Below, one piece after another: positions 50,597-58,825 of a DNA stretch of 64,000 nucleotides. Below the pieces are notes generated by a model. The model worked only from the letters and a program-made list of their open reading frames with translations, ran no database searches and was not told the origin of the DNA. Both the position numbers and the translations under genes were made by a program. Source of the DNA: Duganella sp. OV510 (GTDB lineage Bacteria; Pseudomonadota; Gammaproteobacteria; Burkholderiales; Burkholderiaceae_D); the NCBI RefSeq assembly GCF_900100205.1, contig NZ_FNEQ01000009.1, positions 1 through 64,000 on the forward strand, in the 5' to 3' direction. Each line of letters begins with the position of its first letter. Within the stretch, counting starts at the first letter, position 1.

Positions 50597-52039
50597 ATGA
50601 CCAATCAAACCTTTCTCTGGCACGACTACGAAACCTTTGGCGCCGTTCCCCGTCGCGACCGCCCGGCGCAATTCGCTGCGATCCGCACCGACGCCGAGCT
50701 GAACGAAATCGGCGATCCGATCATGCTGTATTGCAAGCCAGCCAATGATTTCTTGCCTGATCCACAATCTTGCCTGATTACCGGCATCACGCCGCAGCAA
50801 TGCCTGGAATGGGGCGTGCCGGAGCACCAGTTTGCCGCCACCATCGAGCAGGCATTCTCGCAGCCGGGCACCATCGGCGTCGGCTACAACACCATCCGCT
50901 TCGACGATGAAATCACCCGCTTCATGTTCTGGCGCAACCTGATCGACCCGTATGCGCGCGAATGGCAAAACGGCTGCGGCCGCTGGGACCTGCTGGACGT
51001 GGTGCGCATGACTTACGCGCTGCGCCCGGAAGGCATGCAGTGGCCGCTGAAGGAAGATGGCAAGCCGAGCTTCAGGCTGGAAGACCTGGCCAAGGCCAAC
51101 GGTCTGCTGCACGAGGCCGCGCACGATGCGCTATCCGATGTGCGCGCGACGATTGCGCTGGCGCGGCTGATCCGCCAGCAGCAGCCCAAGCTGTTTGACT
51201 TCTGCTTCGCGCTGCACAAGAAAGACCGTGTGGCCGACGAGGTCGGCATGCACCTGGCGGTGAATCTGCGCCAGCCTTTCCTGCACGTGTCGGGCATGTT
51301 CCCGGCCGAGCGCGGCTGCATCGCGCTGGTCTACCCGATCGGCATGCACCCGACCAACAAGAACGAAGTGATTGTCTGGGACTGCACCTACGACCCAAGC
51401 GAGTTGTACACTTTGGACGCGGCAACCATCCGCACCCGCATCTTCAGCCGCTCGGACGCGCTGCCGGAAGGCATGACGCGGCTGCCGGTGAAGAGTATCC
51501 ACCTGAACAAGTCGCCGATGCTGGTGTCCAACCTGAAGACGCTGTCGCCGGCGATGGCCGCCAGGTGGGGCATCGATATTGAGCAGGGCAAAGCCTACGC
51601 CGCGATTGCCGCCGCCGGCCGCGACCTGAGCGCGGTGTGGGAAGAAGTGTTTTACCGTCCGCGCGGCGAAGCGCTGGATGTGGATGAGGACTTGTACAAC
51701 GGCTTCATCAGCAAAGACGACCGACGCTTGCTGGATACGCTGCGGCGCGAATCGCCGGCCCGTCTGGCGGTGGCCTCACCGGCGTTTGGCGACAGCCGCC
51801 TGGCCGAGCTGCTGTTCCGTTACCGCGCCCGCAACTTCCCGGAGACGCTGTCCGAGACCGAAATGGAGCACTGGGAACAGCACCGCGCCGCGCGCTTCTA
51901 CGAAGGCGCCGCTGGCGCCCGCACCATCGACGACTACTTCGCCCAGATCGACGAACTGCAGCAGCACGCCGACGAACGCAGCGAACAAATCCTCGGCGAC
52001 CTCTACGAATACGCCGAACTGGTCGCCCCCGCCAACTAA
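50597..52039 (+). CDS. sbcB: Exodeoxyribonuclease I
   Basis: A 480-residue ExoI, a 3'-5' single-strand DNA exonuclease. DEDDh residues appear in FLWHDYETFG (motif I), GVGYNTIRFDDE (motif II) and HEAAHDALSDVRATIALARL (motif III). The SH3-like and C-terminal domains follow (VLHPFL-type region replaced here by KKDRVADEVGMHL). It acts in mismatch repair and recombination and binds SSB. It is followed immediately by repeat copy 2. Confidence 0.95.
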   Translation: MTNQTFLWHDYETFGAVPRRDRPAQFAAIRTDAELNEIGDPIMLYCKPANDFLPDPQSCLITGITPQQCLEWGVPEHQFAATIEQAFSQPGTIGVGYNTIRFDDEITRFMFWRNLIDPYAREWQNGCGRWDLLDVVRMTYALRPEGMQWPLKEDGKPSFRLEDLAKANGLLHEAAHDALSDVRATIALARLIRQQQPKLFDFCFALHKKDRVADEVGMHLAVNLRQPFLHVSGMFPAERGCIALVYPIGMHPTNKNEVIVWDCTYDPSELYTLDAATIRTRIFSRSDALPEGMTRLPVKSIHLNKSPMLVSNLKTLSPAMAARWGIDIEQGKAYAAIAAAGRDLSAVWEEVFYRPRGEALDVDEDLYNGFISKDDRRLLDTLRRESPARLAVASPAFGDSRLAELLFRYRARNFPETLSETEMEHWEQHRAARFYEGAAGARTIDDYFAQIDELQQHADERSEQILGDLYEYAELVAPAN

Positions 52040-52042
52040 AAA

Positions 52043-52123
52043 CCGGGGTCAGTTCTGCCAAACGTACACGGGCTCAACTGCGCAGCAGTTGAGCCCGTGT
52101 ACGTTTGGCAGAACTGACCCCGG
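52043..52123. repeat. Palindromic intergenic repeat, copy 2 (81 bp)
   Basis: Perfect 39-bp arms (52043-52081 and 52085-52123) with a GCA loop. Between convergent sbcB and pyrF, 3 bp after the sbcB stop and 4 bp from the pyrF stop. Confidence 0.95.
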
Positions 52124-52127
52124 AGTA

Positions 52128-52946
52128 TTAGCGGTGCTGGTTGATGGCGTCGCGGGTTTCTTCGGCGACGCGGCGGGCGGCGGAGGCGAAGTCTTCGCCT
52201 GGCTGTGGTGCTGCGTACAGGATGGCGCGCGATGAGTTGATCATCATGCCGGCACCGTTGGCCGTGCGGCCGGACTTGACCGTCGCGGCGATATCGCCGC
52301 CCTGCGCGCCGATGCCCGGCACCAGCAGCGGCATGTCGCCGACAATCGCACGCACCTGCGCCAGTTCTTCCGGGAAGGTGGCGCCTACCACCAGCGCGCA
52401 CTGACCGTTGGCGTTCCATTTTTCGGCGACCAGACGGGCCACGTGCTGGTACAGCGGCTTGCCGCCCACGTCCAGGAATTGCAGGTCCGAGCCGCCCGCA
52501 TTCGAGGTGCGGCACAGGATGATGACGCCGCGCTCGCTCCATTCCATGTACGGCTCGACCGAATCGAAGCCCATGTACGGGTTGACGGTCACCGCATCCG
52601 CGCCATAGCGGTCATATGCTTCGCGCGCGTACTGGCGCGCGGTGGCGCCGATGTCGCCGCGCTTGGCGTCCAGGATTAGCGGGATGTGCGGGTAGTTCGC
52701 GCGCACGTAATCGCAGATCTGTTGCAGCTGGTCTTCGGCGCTCAAGGCGGCAAAGTAGGCGATTTGCGGCTTGAACGAGCACGCCAGGTCGGCGGTCGCG
52801 TCGATAATCTCGCGGCAGAAGTGGTAGATGCCTTGCGGATCGTTCTGGAACTGCATCGGCAGCTTGGCCAGGTCTGGGTCGAGGCCGACGCACAGCAGGG
52901 AGTCGTTGGCCGTCCATGCGGCGGATAATTTGTTGATAAAAGTCAC
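52128..52946 (-). CDS. pyrF: Orotidine-5'-phosphate decarboxylase (type 2)
   Basis: A 272-residue OMP decarboxylase of the longer type 2 group, making UMP. The catalytic [17 protein letters not shown] holds the Lys/Asp network. [11 protein letters not shown] and the phosphate-binding [11 protein letters not shown] are present. Monocistronic, divergent from the SDR gene. Confidence 0.96.
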   Translation of the reverse strand: MTFINKLSAAWTANDSLLCVGLDPDLAKLPMQFQNDPQGIYHFCREIIDATADLACSFKPQIAYFAALSAEDQLQQICDYVRANYPHIPLILDAKRGDIGATARQYAREAYDRYGADAVTVNPYMGFDSVEPYMEWSERGVIILCRTSNAGGSDLQFLDVGGKPLYQHVARLVAEKWNANGQCALVVGATFPEELAQVRAIVGDMPLLVPGIGAQGGDIAATVKSGRTANGAGMMINSSRAILYAAPQPGEDFASAARRVAEETRDAINQHR

Positions 52947-53042
52947 GACGGCTCCCGAATGAATATTGCAAACCCTCTATTGTAACCCGCCCCGGGGTGG
53001 CTGTTAAAATTTGCCATCTCACCACCACAAGGGCATATTCCC

Positions 53043-53804
53043 ATGAAATTAACCAATAAAGTCGCCATCGTCACCGGCGCCACCCAGGGCATCGGCCTGG
53101 CCTGCGCCCAGCGCATGATTGCCGAAGGCGCCAAGGTCATGCTGGTGGACATCAAGCCGGAAGGCGCGGAAGCTGCTGCCGCGCTGGGCGACCACGCCCG
53201 CTTCTTCGCCGCCGACGTCAGCCAGAAGGCCGATGTGGATGCGATGGTGGCTGCCACCCTTGCTGCGTTCGGCCGCATCGACATCCTGATCAATAACGCC
53301 GGCGTCACCCACGCCGCCAACTTCCTCGACGTGTGCGAGGAAGATTTCGACCGCGTCATGCGCATCAACCTGAAGTCGATGTTCCTGTGCGGCCAGGCGG
53401 TGGCGCGCGTGATGGTCAGGCAGCAAAGCGGCTCGATCATCAATATGTCCAGCGTCAACGCCGAGCTGGCGATTCCGAACCAGGTGCCGTACGTCGTATC
53501 GAAAGGCGCGATCAACCAGCTGACCAAGGTAATGTCGCTCAACCTGGTCGAACATGGCATCCGCGTCAACGGCATCGGCCCCGGCACCATCCTGACCGAA
53601 CTGGCGAAGAAAGCGGTGATGTCCAGCCCGGAATCGCGCAACACCATCTTGTCGCGCACGCCGATGGGCCGCTGCGGCGAACCGGAAGAAGTGGCCTCGA
53701 TCGCCGCCTTCCTGGCCAGCGACGACGCCAGCTACATGACCGGCCAGACGCTGTATGTCGACGGCGGCCGGTTGGCGCTGAACTACACCGTCCCCGTCAA
53801 ATGA
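53043..53804 (+). CDS. SDR-family oxidoreductase
   Basis: A 253-residue classical SDR: cofactor motif TGATQGIG, NNAG, catalytic Ser in NMSSVNAE and YVVSKGAINQ (YxxxK). A D in VMLVDIKPEG after strand 2 suggests NAD(H). Many members are glucose or sugar-alcohol dehydrogenases; the substrate is unknown here. A terminator is about 110 bp downstream. Confidence 0.88.
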   Translation: MKLTNKVAIVTGATQGIGLACAQRMIAEGAKVMLVDIKPEGAEAAAALGDHARFFAADVSQKADVDAMVAATLAAFGRIDILINNAGVTHAANFLDVCEEDFDRVMRINLKSMFLCGQAVARVMVRQQSGSIINMSSVNAELAIPNQVPYVVSKGAINQLTKVMSLNLVEHGIRVNGIGPGTILTELAKKAVMSSPESRNTILSRTPMGRCGEPEEVASIAAFLASDDASYMTGQTLYVDGGRLALNYTVPVK

Positions 53805-53811
53805 TAGAGAT

Positions 53812-53913
53812 ATGCGCCTGCCTGATGTCTGGTATCTGAAAGAACAATTAGACACATATCTGGCAACGCAGCATAATTACACCTGTCTCCACTATTCTCC
53901 TCCAAGAAAATAG
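53812..53913 (+). CDS. Possible small ORF (33 aa) before a terminator
   Basis: ATG 53812 begins a 33-codon ORF (MRLPDVWYLKEQLDTYLATQ and 13 more residues) ending at 53913, five bases before a strong terminator stem. The start has only a weak AGAGAT site 7 bp after the SDR stop. It may simply be the 3' untranslated region of the SDR gene. No recognisable domain. Confidence 0.3.
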   Translation: MRLPDVWYLKEQLDTYLATQHNYTCLHYSPPRK

Positions 53914-53917
53914 TTTT

Positions 53918-53949
53918 AAGCCCGCTAACGTAAGCGGGCTTTTTTTTTG
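53918..53949 (+). terminator. Rho-independent terminator after the SDR gene
   Basis: AAGCCCGCT (53918-53926) and AGCGGGCTT (53933-53941) form a 9-bp stem with a 6-base loop and a long T-run to 53948. Confidence 0.9.
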
Positions 53950-54032
53950 TCCGGTGTCATGACGGCGTAACAAACGCTGCCTATACTGGTCACATCTTAA
54001 GTACATGCAACCGATAGGCATGACTAAAGAAA

Positions 54033-54056
54033 GGTGCACCGGTCCGCCGGTGCACC
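54033..54056 (+). promoter_or_regulatory. Hairpin upstream of the VanZ-like gene
   Basis: GGTGCACCGG (54033-54042) and CCGGTGCACC (54047-54056) form a perfect 10-bp stem with a TCCG loop, followed nine bases later by TTTTT. It lies 38 bp before the VanZ start and could be a leader terminator or stability element. Confidence 0.5.
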
Positions 54057-54094
54057 ACTCCCCAATTTTTGCAGTGCATGGTATTGTCTGCCTC

Positions 54095-54487
54095 ATGCTC
54101 AAGCAAATCCTCCTCACCGCTTCCCACGCCCGTCTCCGCTACTGGACCGCCATCGCCCTGTACCTGCTGATCCTGATCATCGGCTCGATACCCGGTGCGC
54201 GCCAGGATATCGGCGAAGTCGCCTCCGGCGTCATCCTGCACTCGCTGGCCTATGCCGGCCTGACCTTCCTGATCTTTACCGGCGGCAGCGGCACGCCATC
54301 GCAGCGCGCCGGCAAGGCGGTGCTGACCATCGCCGTCATGGGTGCGATTGACGAATGTGTACAAAGCCTGTTCCCGTATCGTCACGGCGCGGTGTCGGAC
54401 TGGATGGTCGACTGCTATGCGGCGATGGCCACCGCCGGCCTCATGTGGGCGCTCTGGAATCGCTATCGCAGCCAGCCGGCCGACTGA
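54095..54487 (+). CDS. VanZ-family membrane protein
   Basis: A 130-residue protein with four hydrophobic helices. The core AVMGAIDECVQSLFPYRHGA followed by VSDWMVDCYAA fits the VanZ family signature (DE..Q.F.P.R..S..D...D). Function of bacterial VanZ homologues outside glycopeptide resistance is unknown. ATG 54095 is preferred; in-frame codons at 54005 would run through the upstream hairpin. It overlaps the convergent small gene by 47 bp. Confidence 0.78.
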   Translation: MLKQILLTASHARLRYWTAIALYLLILIIGSIPGARQDIGEVASGVILHSLAYAGLTFLIFTGGSGTPSQRAGKAVLTIAVMGAIDECVQSLFPYRHGAVSDWMVDCYAAMATAGLMWALWNRYRSQPAD

Positions 54488-54656
54488 TTTCGCCGGCTGC
54501 CAGTTCAACATCCAGTCGCATTTCCTGCAGCTGCTCGGCCTTGGCCACGCGTACCAGGCCGTGCAGTGCGTGGAGGAAGAAATGCCGGCTGCGACTGTCG
54601 CCGCAGGTGGCATCGATTAGCTCTTCGATAATGGCATCTGTCACGCGTGTCAACAT
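54441..54656 (-). CDS. Small hypothetical protein with a predicted FNR/Anr-dependent promoter (71 aa)
   Basis: A 71-residue soluble helical protein of unknown function (VTDAIIEELIDATCGDSRSR; HALHGLVRVAKAEQLQEMRL). The ATG at 54656 has AAGGA seven bases upstream. A longer frame starting at TTG 54686 would begin upstream of the predicted transcript start and is rejected. The promoter has a perfect FNR box and an AATAAT -10 at exactly class II spacing, so low-oxygen induction is predicted. Confidence 0.65.
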   Translation of the reverse strand: MLTRVTDAIIEELIDATCGDSRSRHFFLHALHGLVRVAKAEQLQEMRLDVELAAGEISRPAGCDSDSRAPT

Positions 54657-54685
54657 TTCGATATCCTTTAAAGTGATACCTGACA

Positions 54686-54727
54686 ATTATTGCGTGCAGC
54701 TTGCATGTTTCAATTGATGTACATCAA
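54686..54727 (-). promoter_or_regulatory. Class II FNR/Anr promoter of the 71-aa gene
   Basis: TTGATGTACATCAA (54727-54714) is a perfect FNR/Anr consensus and a full palindrome. AATAAT (54691-54686) lies exactly where the -10 would fall if the box is centred at -41.5, giving a transcript start near 54679 and a 22-base leader containing AAGGA. Confidence 0.75.
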
Positions 54728-54733
54728 CAGCAC

Positions 54734-55606
54734 TCAGTACAGTTGCTCGACCTGGTAGCCGCGCCGCTTCAGCAATTGCGGCAAGCCGTCATCACCGACC
54801 AGGTGCAGCAGTCCGACGCCGACAAACGCCACCTGGTCCTGCTGCATGATGCGCTCGATATTGGCGGCCATTTCCGGATTGCGCTTGCCCAGCAGCACGC
54901 GGTTCATGAAACCGGCTGAGATGCTGTCGCCGCTGGTGGCCGTCTGCCACGCGGCCTGGATGCCGGTCTTGTCGGCGGCGCCCCAGGCTTCGATCAGCGC
55001 CTGCGATCTTTTCAGCGAATCGCCGTCATCGAGGTCGGCCAGGTTTTCCAGCAGATATTGCTCCTGCTGCTGTGCAGTCAGGCTGTCGAACAGGCCCAGC
55101 TGATAATCCGCGCTTTCCAGTTCACGCACTGTTTTGTCCTGCTTTTGTGCGGCGGCCAGCAGCGCGTACTCCACCGCCTGGCTGCGCTGGTAGCCATGCT
55201 TGTCCAGCTCCGCGCCGACCAGCAGGTTGGCGATCAGCCACGGCTTGTAGTGCTGCACCGAGGCCAGCGGAATACCGGCGCGCGCCAGCGCCTGCACGGT
55301 TTTCTGCAAGGTTGCGGGCGTCAGGTGGTTTTGCACCGTGTCGCCGTCGGGATAGCGGGCATGGCGGGCCAGCGCCAGCTGGAAGGCCTTGTCCTCGCGG
55401 ATGTCGAGCTCGATGACCAGCGCATTTGAATCCAGCAGCGCGCGCGACGCCACCGCATCCAGTGGATACACGCCGTCGCGGCCAACGTGGATGGTGCCGT
55501 ACAGATAACTGGTCTTGCCTTCGTGCGTAACACGGTACAGCTGACCGGCGGCGAATACAGTCTGGTAGCAAGCCAGCAGCAATGCGAATAATATAGCGCG
55601 TGCCAT
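54734..55606 (-). CDS. TraB/GumN-family exported protein
   Basis: A 290-residue protein with a signal peptide (to about residue 19, TVFA-AG). Residues TSYLYGTIHVGRDGVYPLD and the final VGVGLLHLVGDDGLPQLLKR are hallmark ends of the TraB/GumN (PrgY-like) family, possibly metal-dependent hydrolases of the Tiki fold. Both conserved GTxH and GxxH motifs are present (GTIH; GLLH). The real substrate is unknown. Confidence 0.87.
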   Translation of the reverse strand: MARAILFALLLACYQTVFAAGQLYRVTHEGKTSYLYGTIHVGRDGVYPLDAVASRALLDSNALVIELDIREDKAFQLALARHARYPDGDTVQNHLTPATLQKTVQALARAGIPLASVQHYKPWLIANLLVGAELDKHGYQRSQAVEYALLAAAQKQDKTVRELESADYQLGLFDSLTAQQQEQYLLENLADLDDGDSLKRSQALIEAWGAADKTGIQAAWQTATSGDSISAGFMNRVLLGKRNPEMAANIERIMQQDQVAFVGVGLLHLVGDDGLPQLLKRRGYQVEQLY

Positions 55607-55727
55607 CGAATTAATATTTACATTGGAATAAAAGGGAGAATAAGGCTAGCGCCTTACTGTTTCCAATGGTAAATCAAGTGCACGCGACAGAAAAACTATA
55701 TTTAAAAATCGTCGGAAAAATAAAACA

Positions 55728-56489
55728 TTATCTAAGGCGACTTTGATAATTACTGATTATTTTGCTCACACTTCTGTCCCTAACGATCTGGTCTATTGCC
55801 TTATTGACCTCGAAAATGCTGACATGCCCCTTGGGAGAGACCGCGCACTGGGCTTTGTAATGTTTTACCACCAAAGGCGGGTATAACGATAGTTTCTCGC
55901 CAACTTTAATATAATAATCAAGCGTGTTTTGCTGGGTAATAACATGATGCAAACGGCCAGCCGCCAATTTACGCAGATTACCGGACGACGAATAGCCGTC
56001 ATCCCGCTTAAAACCCTGGCCGAGCGCCGCGTCAAACTCCGGATAGTAATATCCCAATACCGTGGCAATCTGCTGGCCGCTTAAATCGCGGAGTGTGTGC
56101 GGCTGCGGCACCGAGGTATCGGTCACCACCACTTCGGCCACCGGGAAAAAGCCCTGCGTCCACTGGAAATTGCCGGGCAACCACGGTGGCAGGTACAGGC
56201 AGATCAGGTCGGCCTGGCCGGCGTCCAGCGCCATGGCGATGCGCTTGCGCGGCAGCAGCAGGAAGCTGGCTTCACGCCCCAGCTTGCTTGCCAGCGCCTC
56301 GCCCAGCTCCTTGTGGAAACCCTCCGACAACTGGCCGTCGACAAAACCGGCCATCGGCATCTCGGTGCCGGTATCGACCGCCACCACCAGCGGCGCCGGG
56401 GCGGCCACCGCGCAGGTCAGCGTGATGAGGATGGGAATCAGGGCCTGGCCTGCACGCTTGGCCCAATCTGTGTATGCTTGTCTATCCAT
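55728..56489 (-). CDS. Extracellular solute-binding (SBP_bac_3-like) protein
   Basis: A 253-residue periplasmic protein with an N-terminal signal (AGQALIPILITLTCAVAAPA). The fold is that of family 3 amino-acid-type binding proteins (LSEGFHKELGEALASKLG; VEIN-like VFEVNKAIDQIVRD). No ABC transporter genes adjoin, which is common for Oxalobacteraceae versions that may act as sensors or lone binding proteins. The ATG at 56489 is chosen because further frame extension is GC-rich noise. A weak TAAGGC/GCCTTA hairpin (55641-55656) follows. Confidence 0.8.
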   Translation of the reverse strand: MDRQAYTDWAKRAGQALIPILITLTCAVAAPAPLVVAVDTGTEMPMAGFVDGQLSEGFHKELGEALASKLGREASFLLLPRKRIAMALDAGQADLICLYLPPWLPGNFQWTQGFFPVAEVVVTDTSVPQPHTLRDLSGQQIATVLGYYYPEFDAALGQGFKRDDGYSSSGNLRKLAAGRLHHVITQQNTLDYYIKVGEKLSLYPPLVVKHYKAQCAVSPKGHVSIFEVNKAIDQIVRDRSVSKIISNYQSRLR

Positions 56490-56551
56490 TTTGAAAGAAT
56501 TATACCCATACGCTTTCAATGGGCTTGTGATGAACAGAGAGATTACCACCC

Positions 56552-57559
56552 ATGATTCCATTCTCGATACTCGACCTTTCCCCGATTGCAGAAGGCAGCA
56601 ATCCCACGGCTTCGTTCCGCAACACGCTGGACCTGGCGCAGCACGGCGAACGCTGGGGCTACCACCGCTACTGGCTGGCTGAACACCACGGCATGCCCGG
56701 CATCGCCAGCGCCGCCACATCGGTGGTGATGGCCCATGTGGCTGGCGGCACCAGCACCATCCGCGTGGGCGCCGGCGGCATCATGCTGCCGAACCACTCG
56801 CCGCTGGTGATCGCCGAACAGTTCGGCACACTGGAAGCGCTGTTCCCCGGCCGTATCGACCTCGGCCTGGGCCGCGCGCCCGGCTCCGATCAGACCACGG
56901 CCCGCGCGCTGCGCCGCACGCTGGAAACCGACGCCGACGCCTTCCCGCAGGACGTGCTGGAATTGCAGGACTATATGTCCGACAATCCGCGTCAGCGTGT
57001 GCTGGCCGTGCCCGGCATAGGCGCCAAGGTGCCGCTGTGGATTTTGGGTTCCAGCACCTTCGGCGCGCAGCTGGCCGCGCACCTCGGCCTGCCGTTCGCC
57101 TTCGCCTCGCACTTTGCACCGCAGATGATGCAGCAGGCCTTGTCGCTGTACCGCGCCAACTTCCAGCCATCCGCGCAACTGGCCAAGCCTTACGTCATGC
57201 TCGGCTTCAATGTGTTTGCCGCCGACACCGATGAAGAGGCGCACTTCCGCGCCACCTCGATGCAGCAGGCTTTCGTCAACCTGCGCACCGGCCGGCCATC
57301 GCAGCTGCCGCCGCCGAAGGCCGGCTATCTGGACACGCTGGGCCTGCCGGAACGCGCGATGCTGGATTCGGTGCTGTCCTGCACCGCGATCGGCTCGCCG
57401 GCCACGGTCAGCCAGCAACTGCAGGACTTCATCGCCCGCACCGGCGCCGATGAACTGATGATTACCTCGCAGATCTTCGAGCACGCACAGCGTTTGCGCT
57501 CGTATGAAATCACCGCTGAAGTGCGGCAGTCACTGGCGCGCGCGCAAGCTGGGCTGTAA
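56552..57559 (+). CDS. LLM-class flavin-dependent oxidoreductase (luciferase-like)
   Basis: A 335-residue luciferase-like monooxygenase of the YhbW/MsnO8 group ([55 protein letters not shown]). It would use FMNH2 and O2, needing a separate reductase; substrate unknown. It is followed 3 bp later by an MFS gene, suggesting a detoxification or efflux pair (inference). Confidence 0.9.
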   Translation: MIPFSILDLSPIAEGSNPTASFRNTLDLAQHGERWGYHRYWLAEHHGMPGIASAATSVVMAHVAGGTSTIRVGAGGIMLPNHSPLVIAEQFGTLEALFPGRIDLGLGRAPGSDQTTARALRRTLETDADAFPQDVLELQDYMSDNPRQRVLAVPGIGAKVPLWILGSSTFGAQLAAHLGLPFAFASHFAPQMMQQALSLYRANFQPSAQLAKPYVMLGFNVFAADTDEEAHFRATSMQQAFVNLRTGRPSQLPPPKAGYLDTLGLPERAMLDSVLSCTAIGSPATVSQQLQDFIARTGADELMITSQIFEHAQRLRSYEITAEVRQSLARAQAGL

Positions 57560-57562
57560 TCA

Positions 57563-58738
57563 GTGCGGCACGATCATCAAGACCTCTCGCCAGGCATGGT
57601 CTGGCTGTTCGCGATTGCGACCGGCCTGATTGTCGCCAACCTGTATTACGCGCAAACCCTGATCGGGCCGATCAGTCTGGCCACCGGGCTCGATCCCGGT
57701 GCGGCCGGCTTGATCGTCACACTGACGCAGATCGGCTACTGTCTCGGCCTGCTGTTCATCGTGCCGCTGGGCGACTTGCTGGAGAATCGCCGGCTGATCG
57801 TCATCGCGCTGCTGGTGACGGCGCTGGCCTTGCTGGCCGCCTCGGTGACCAGCAGCGCCAAGCTGTTCCTGTTTGCCTCGCTGTGCATCGGCCTCGGCTC
57901 GGTGGCGGCGCAGATCGTGGTGCCGTTTGCGGCGCACCTGTCGCATCCAGAAACGCGCGGCAAGACGGTCGGCAAAGTGATGAGCGGGCTGCTGATGGGC
58001 ATCATGCTGGCGCGCCCGGTATCCAGCCTGGTGGCGGACACGCTGGGCTGGCATGCGATCTTTGTGTTGTCGGCGCTGACCACGGCGGCGCTGGCGCTGC
58101 TGCTGCGCGCCAAGCTGCCGCAGCGCCAGCCGCATGGCGGCATGCATTATTTCGCGCTGCTGGGATCGATGTGGCATCTGCTGAAGACCACGCCGGTGCT
58201 GCGTCGCCGGGCGGCTTACCAGGCCTGCATGTTTGGCGCGTTCAGCCTGTTCTGGACCTGTGTATCGCTGGAGTTGACCGGGCCGTATTTCCAGATCAGC
58301 CAGACCGGCGTGGCGATCTTCGCGCTGGTGGGCGTAGCGGGTGCGATTGCCTCGCCGATCGCCGGCCATCGCGCCGACCAGGGCAAGAGCCGCTCGACCA
58401 CCTTGATCGCGTTGACGCTGGGCGGGCTGGCGTTTGCCATGCCGCTGTTTATACACAGCACGCGGCTGGTGGATCTCGGCGTGCTGGTGCTGACCTCGAT
58501 TATTCTCGACATGGGCGTTTCCGCCAACCTGGTGACGGGGCAGCGCGCGATCTTCGCCCTGCCGCCGGAAATCCGCAGCCGCCTGAATGGCCTGTACATG
58601 GCGCTATTCTTCATGGGCGGCGCCATCGGTTCATCGCTGGGTGGCTGGATGTTTGCCGCCCACGGCTGGACCGGGGTGCTGTGGACAGGACTCGCCTTCC
58701 CCCTGATCGCCCTGTGCGTCTTCGCCACCGAACCCTAA
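57563..58738 (+). CDS. MFS transporter
   Basis: A 391-residue major facilitator, 12 helices, with the A-motif LLFIVPLGDLLENRRLIV. The start is GTG 57563, 3 bp after the previous stop (ATG 57596 is an alternative). It resembles the MFS protein at 6152-7339. Its stop codon directly abuts repeat copy 3. Confidence 0.85.
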   Translation: MRHDHQDLSPGMVWLFAIATGLIVANLYYAQTLIGPISLATGLDPGAAGLIVTLTQIGYCLGLLFIVPLGDLLENRRLIVIALLVTALALLAASVTSSAKLFLFASLCIGLGSVAAQIVVPFAAHLSHPETRGKTVGKVMSGLLMGIMLARPVSSLVADTLGWHAIFVLSALTTAALALLLRAKLPQRQPHGGMHYFALLGSMWHLLKTTPVLRRRAAYQACMFGAFSLFWTCVSLELTGPYFQISQTGVAIFALVGVAGAIASPIAGHRADQGKSRSTTLIALTLGGLAFAMPLFIHSTRLVDLGVLVLTSIILDMGVSANLVTGQRAIFALPPEIRSRLNGLYMALFFMGGAIGSSLGGWMFAAHGWTGVLWTGLAFPLIALCVFATEP

Positions 58739-58823
58739 ATCCGGGGTCAGTTCTGCCAAACGTACACGGGCTCAACAGCTACGCTGTTGAGCCCGTGTAC
58801 GTTTGGCAGAACTGACCCCGGAT
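58739..58823. repeat. Palindromic intergenic repeat, copy 3 (85 bp)
   Basis: Perfect 41-bp arms (58739-58779 and 58783-58823) with a TAC loop. The arm matches copy 2 for the first 35 bases after the outer AT. It lies between convergent MFS and M28 genes. Confidence 0.95.
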
Positions 58824-58825
58824 GT

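Noticed and set aside
52043-52123. Hairpin repeats considered as integron attC sites or tRNA genes
   Set aside because: Arms are perfectly complementary with a 3-base loop; attC sites have unpaired bulges and distinct core sites, and no cloverleaf or anticodon loop can be drawn.
55641-55656. Small TAAGGC/GCCTTA hairpin after the solute-binding protein gene as a terminator
   Set aside because: The 6-bp stem with interrupted T-run is too weak to call.
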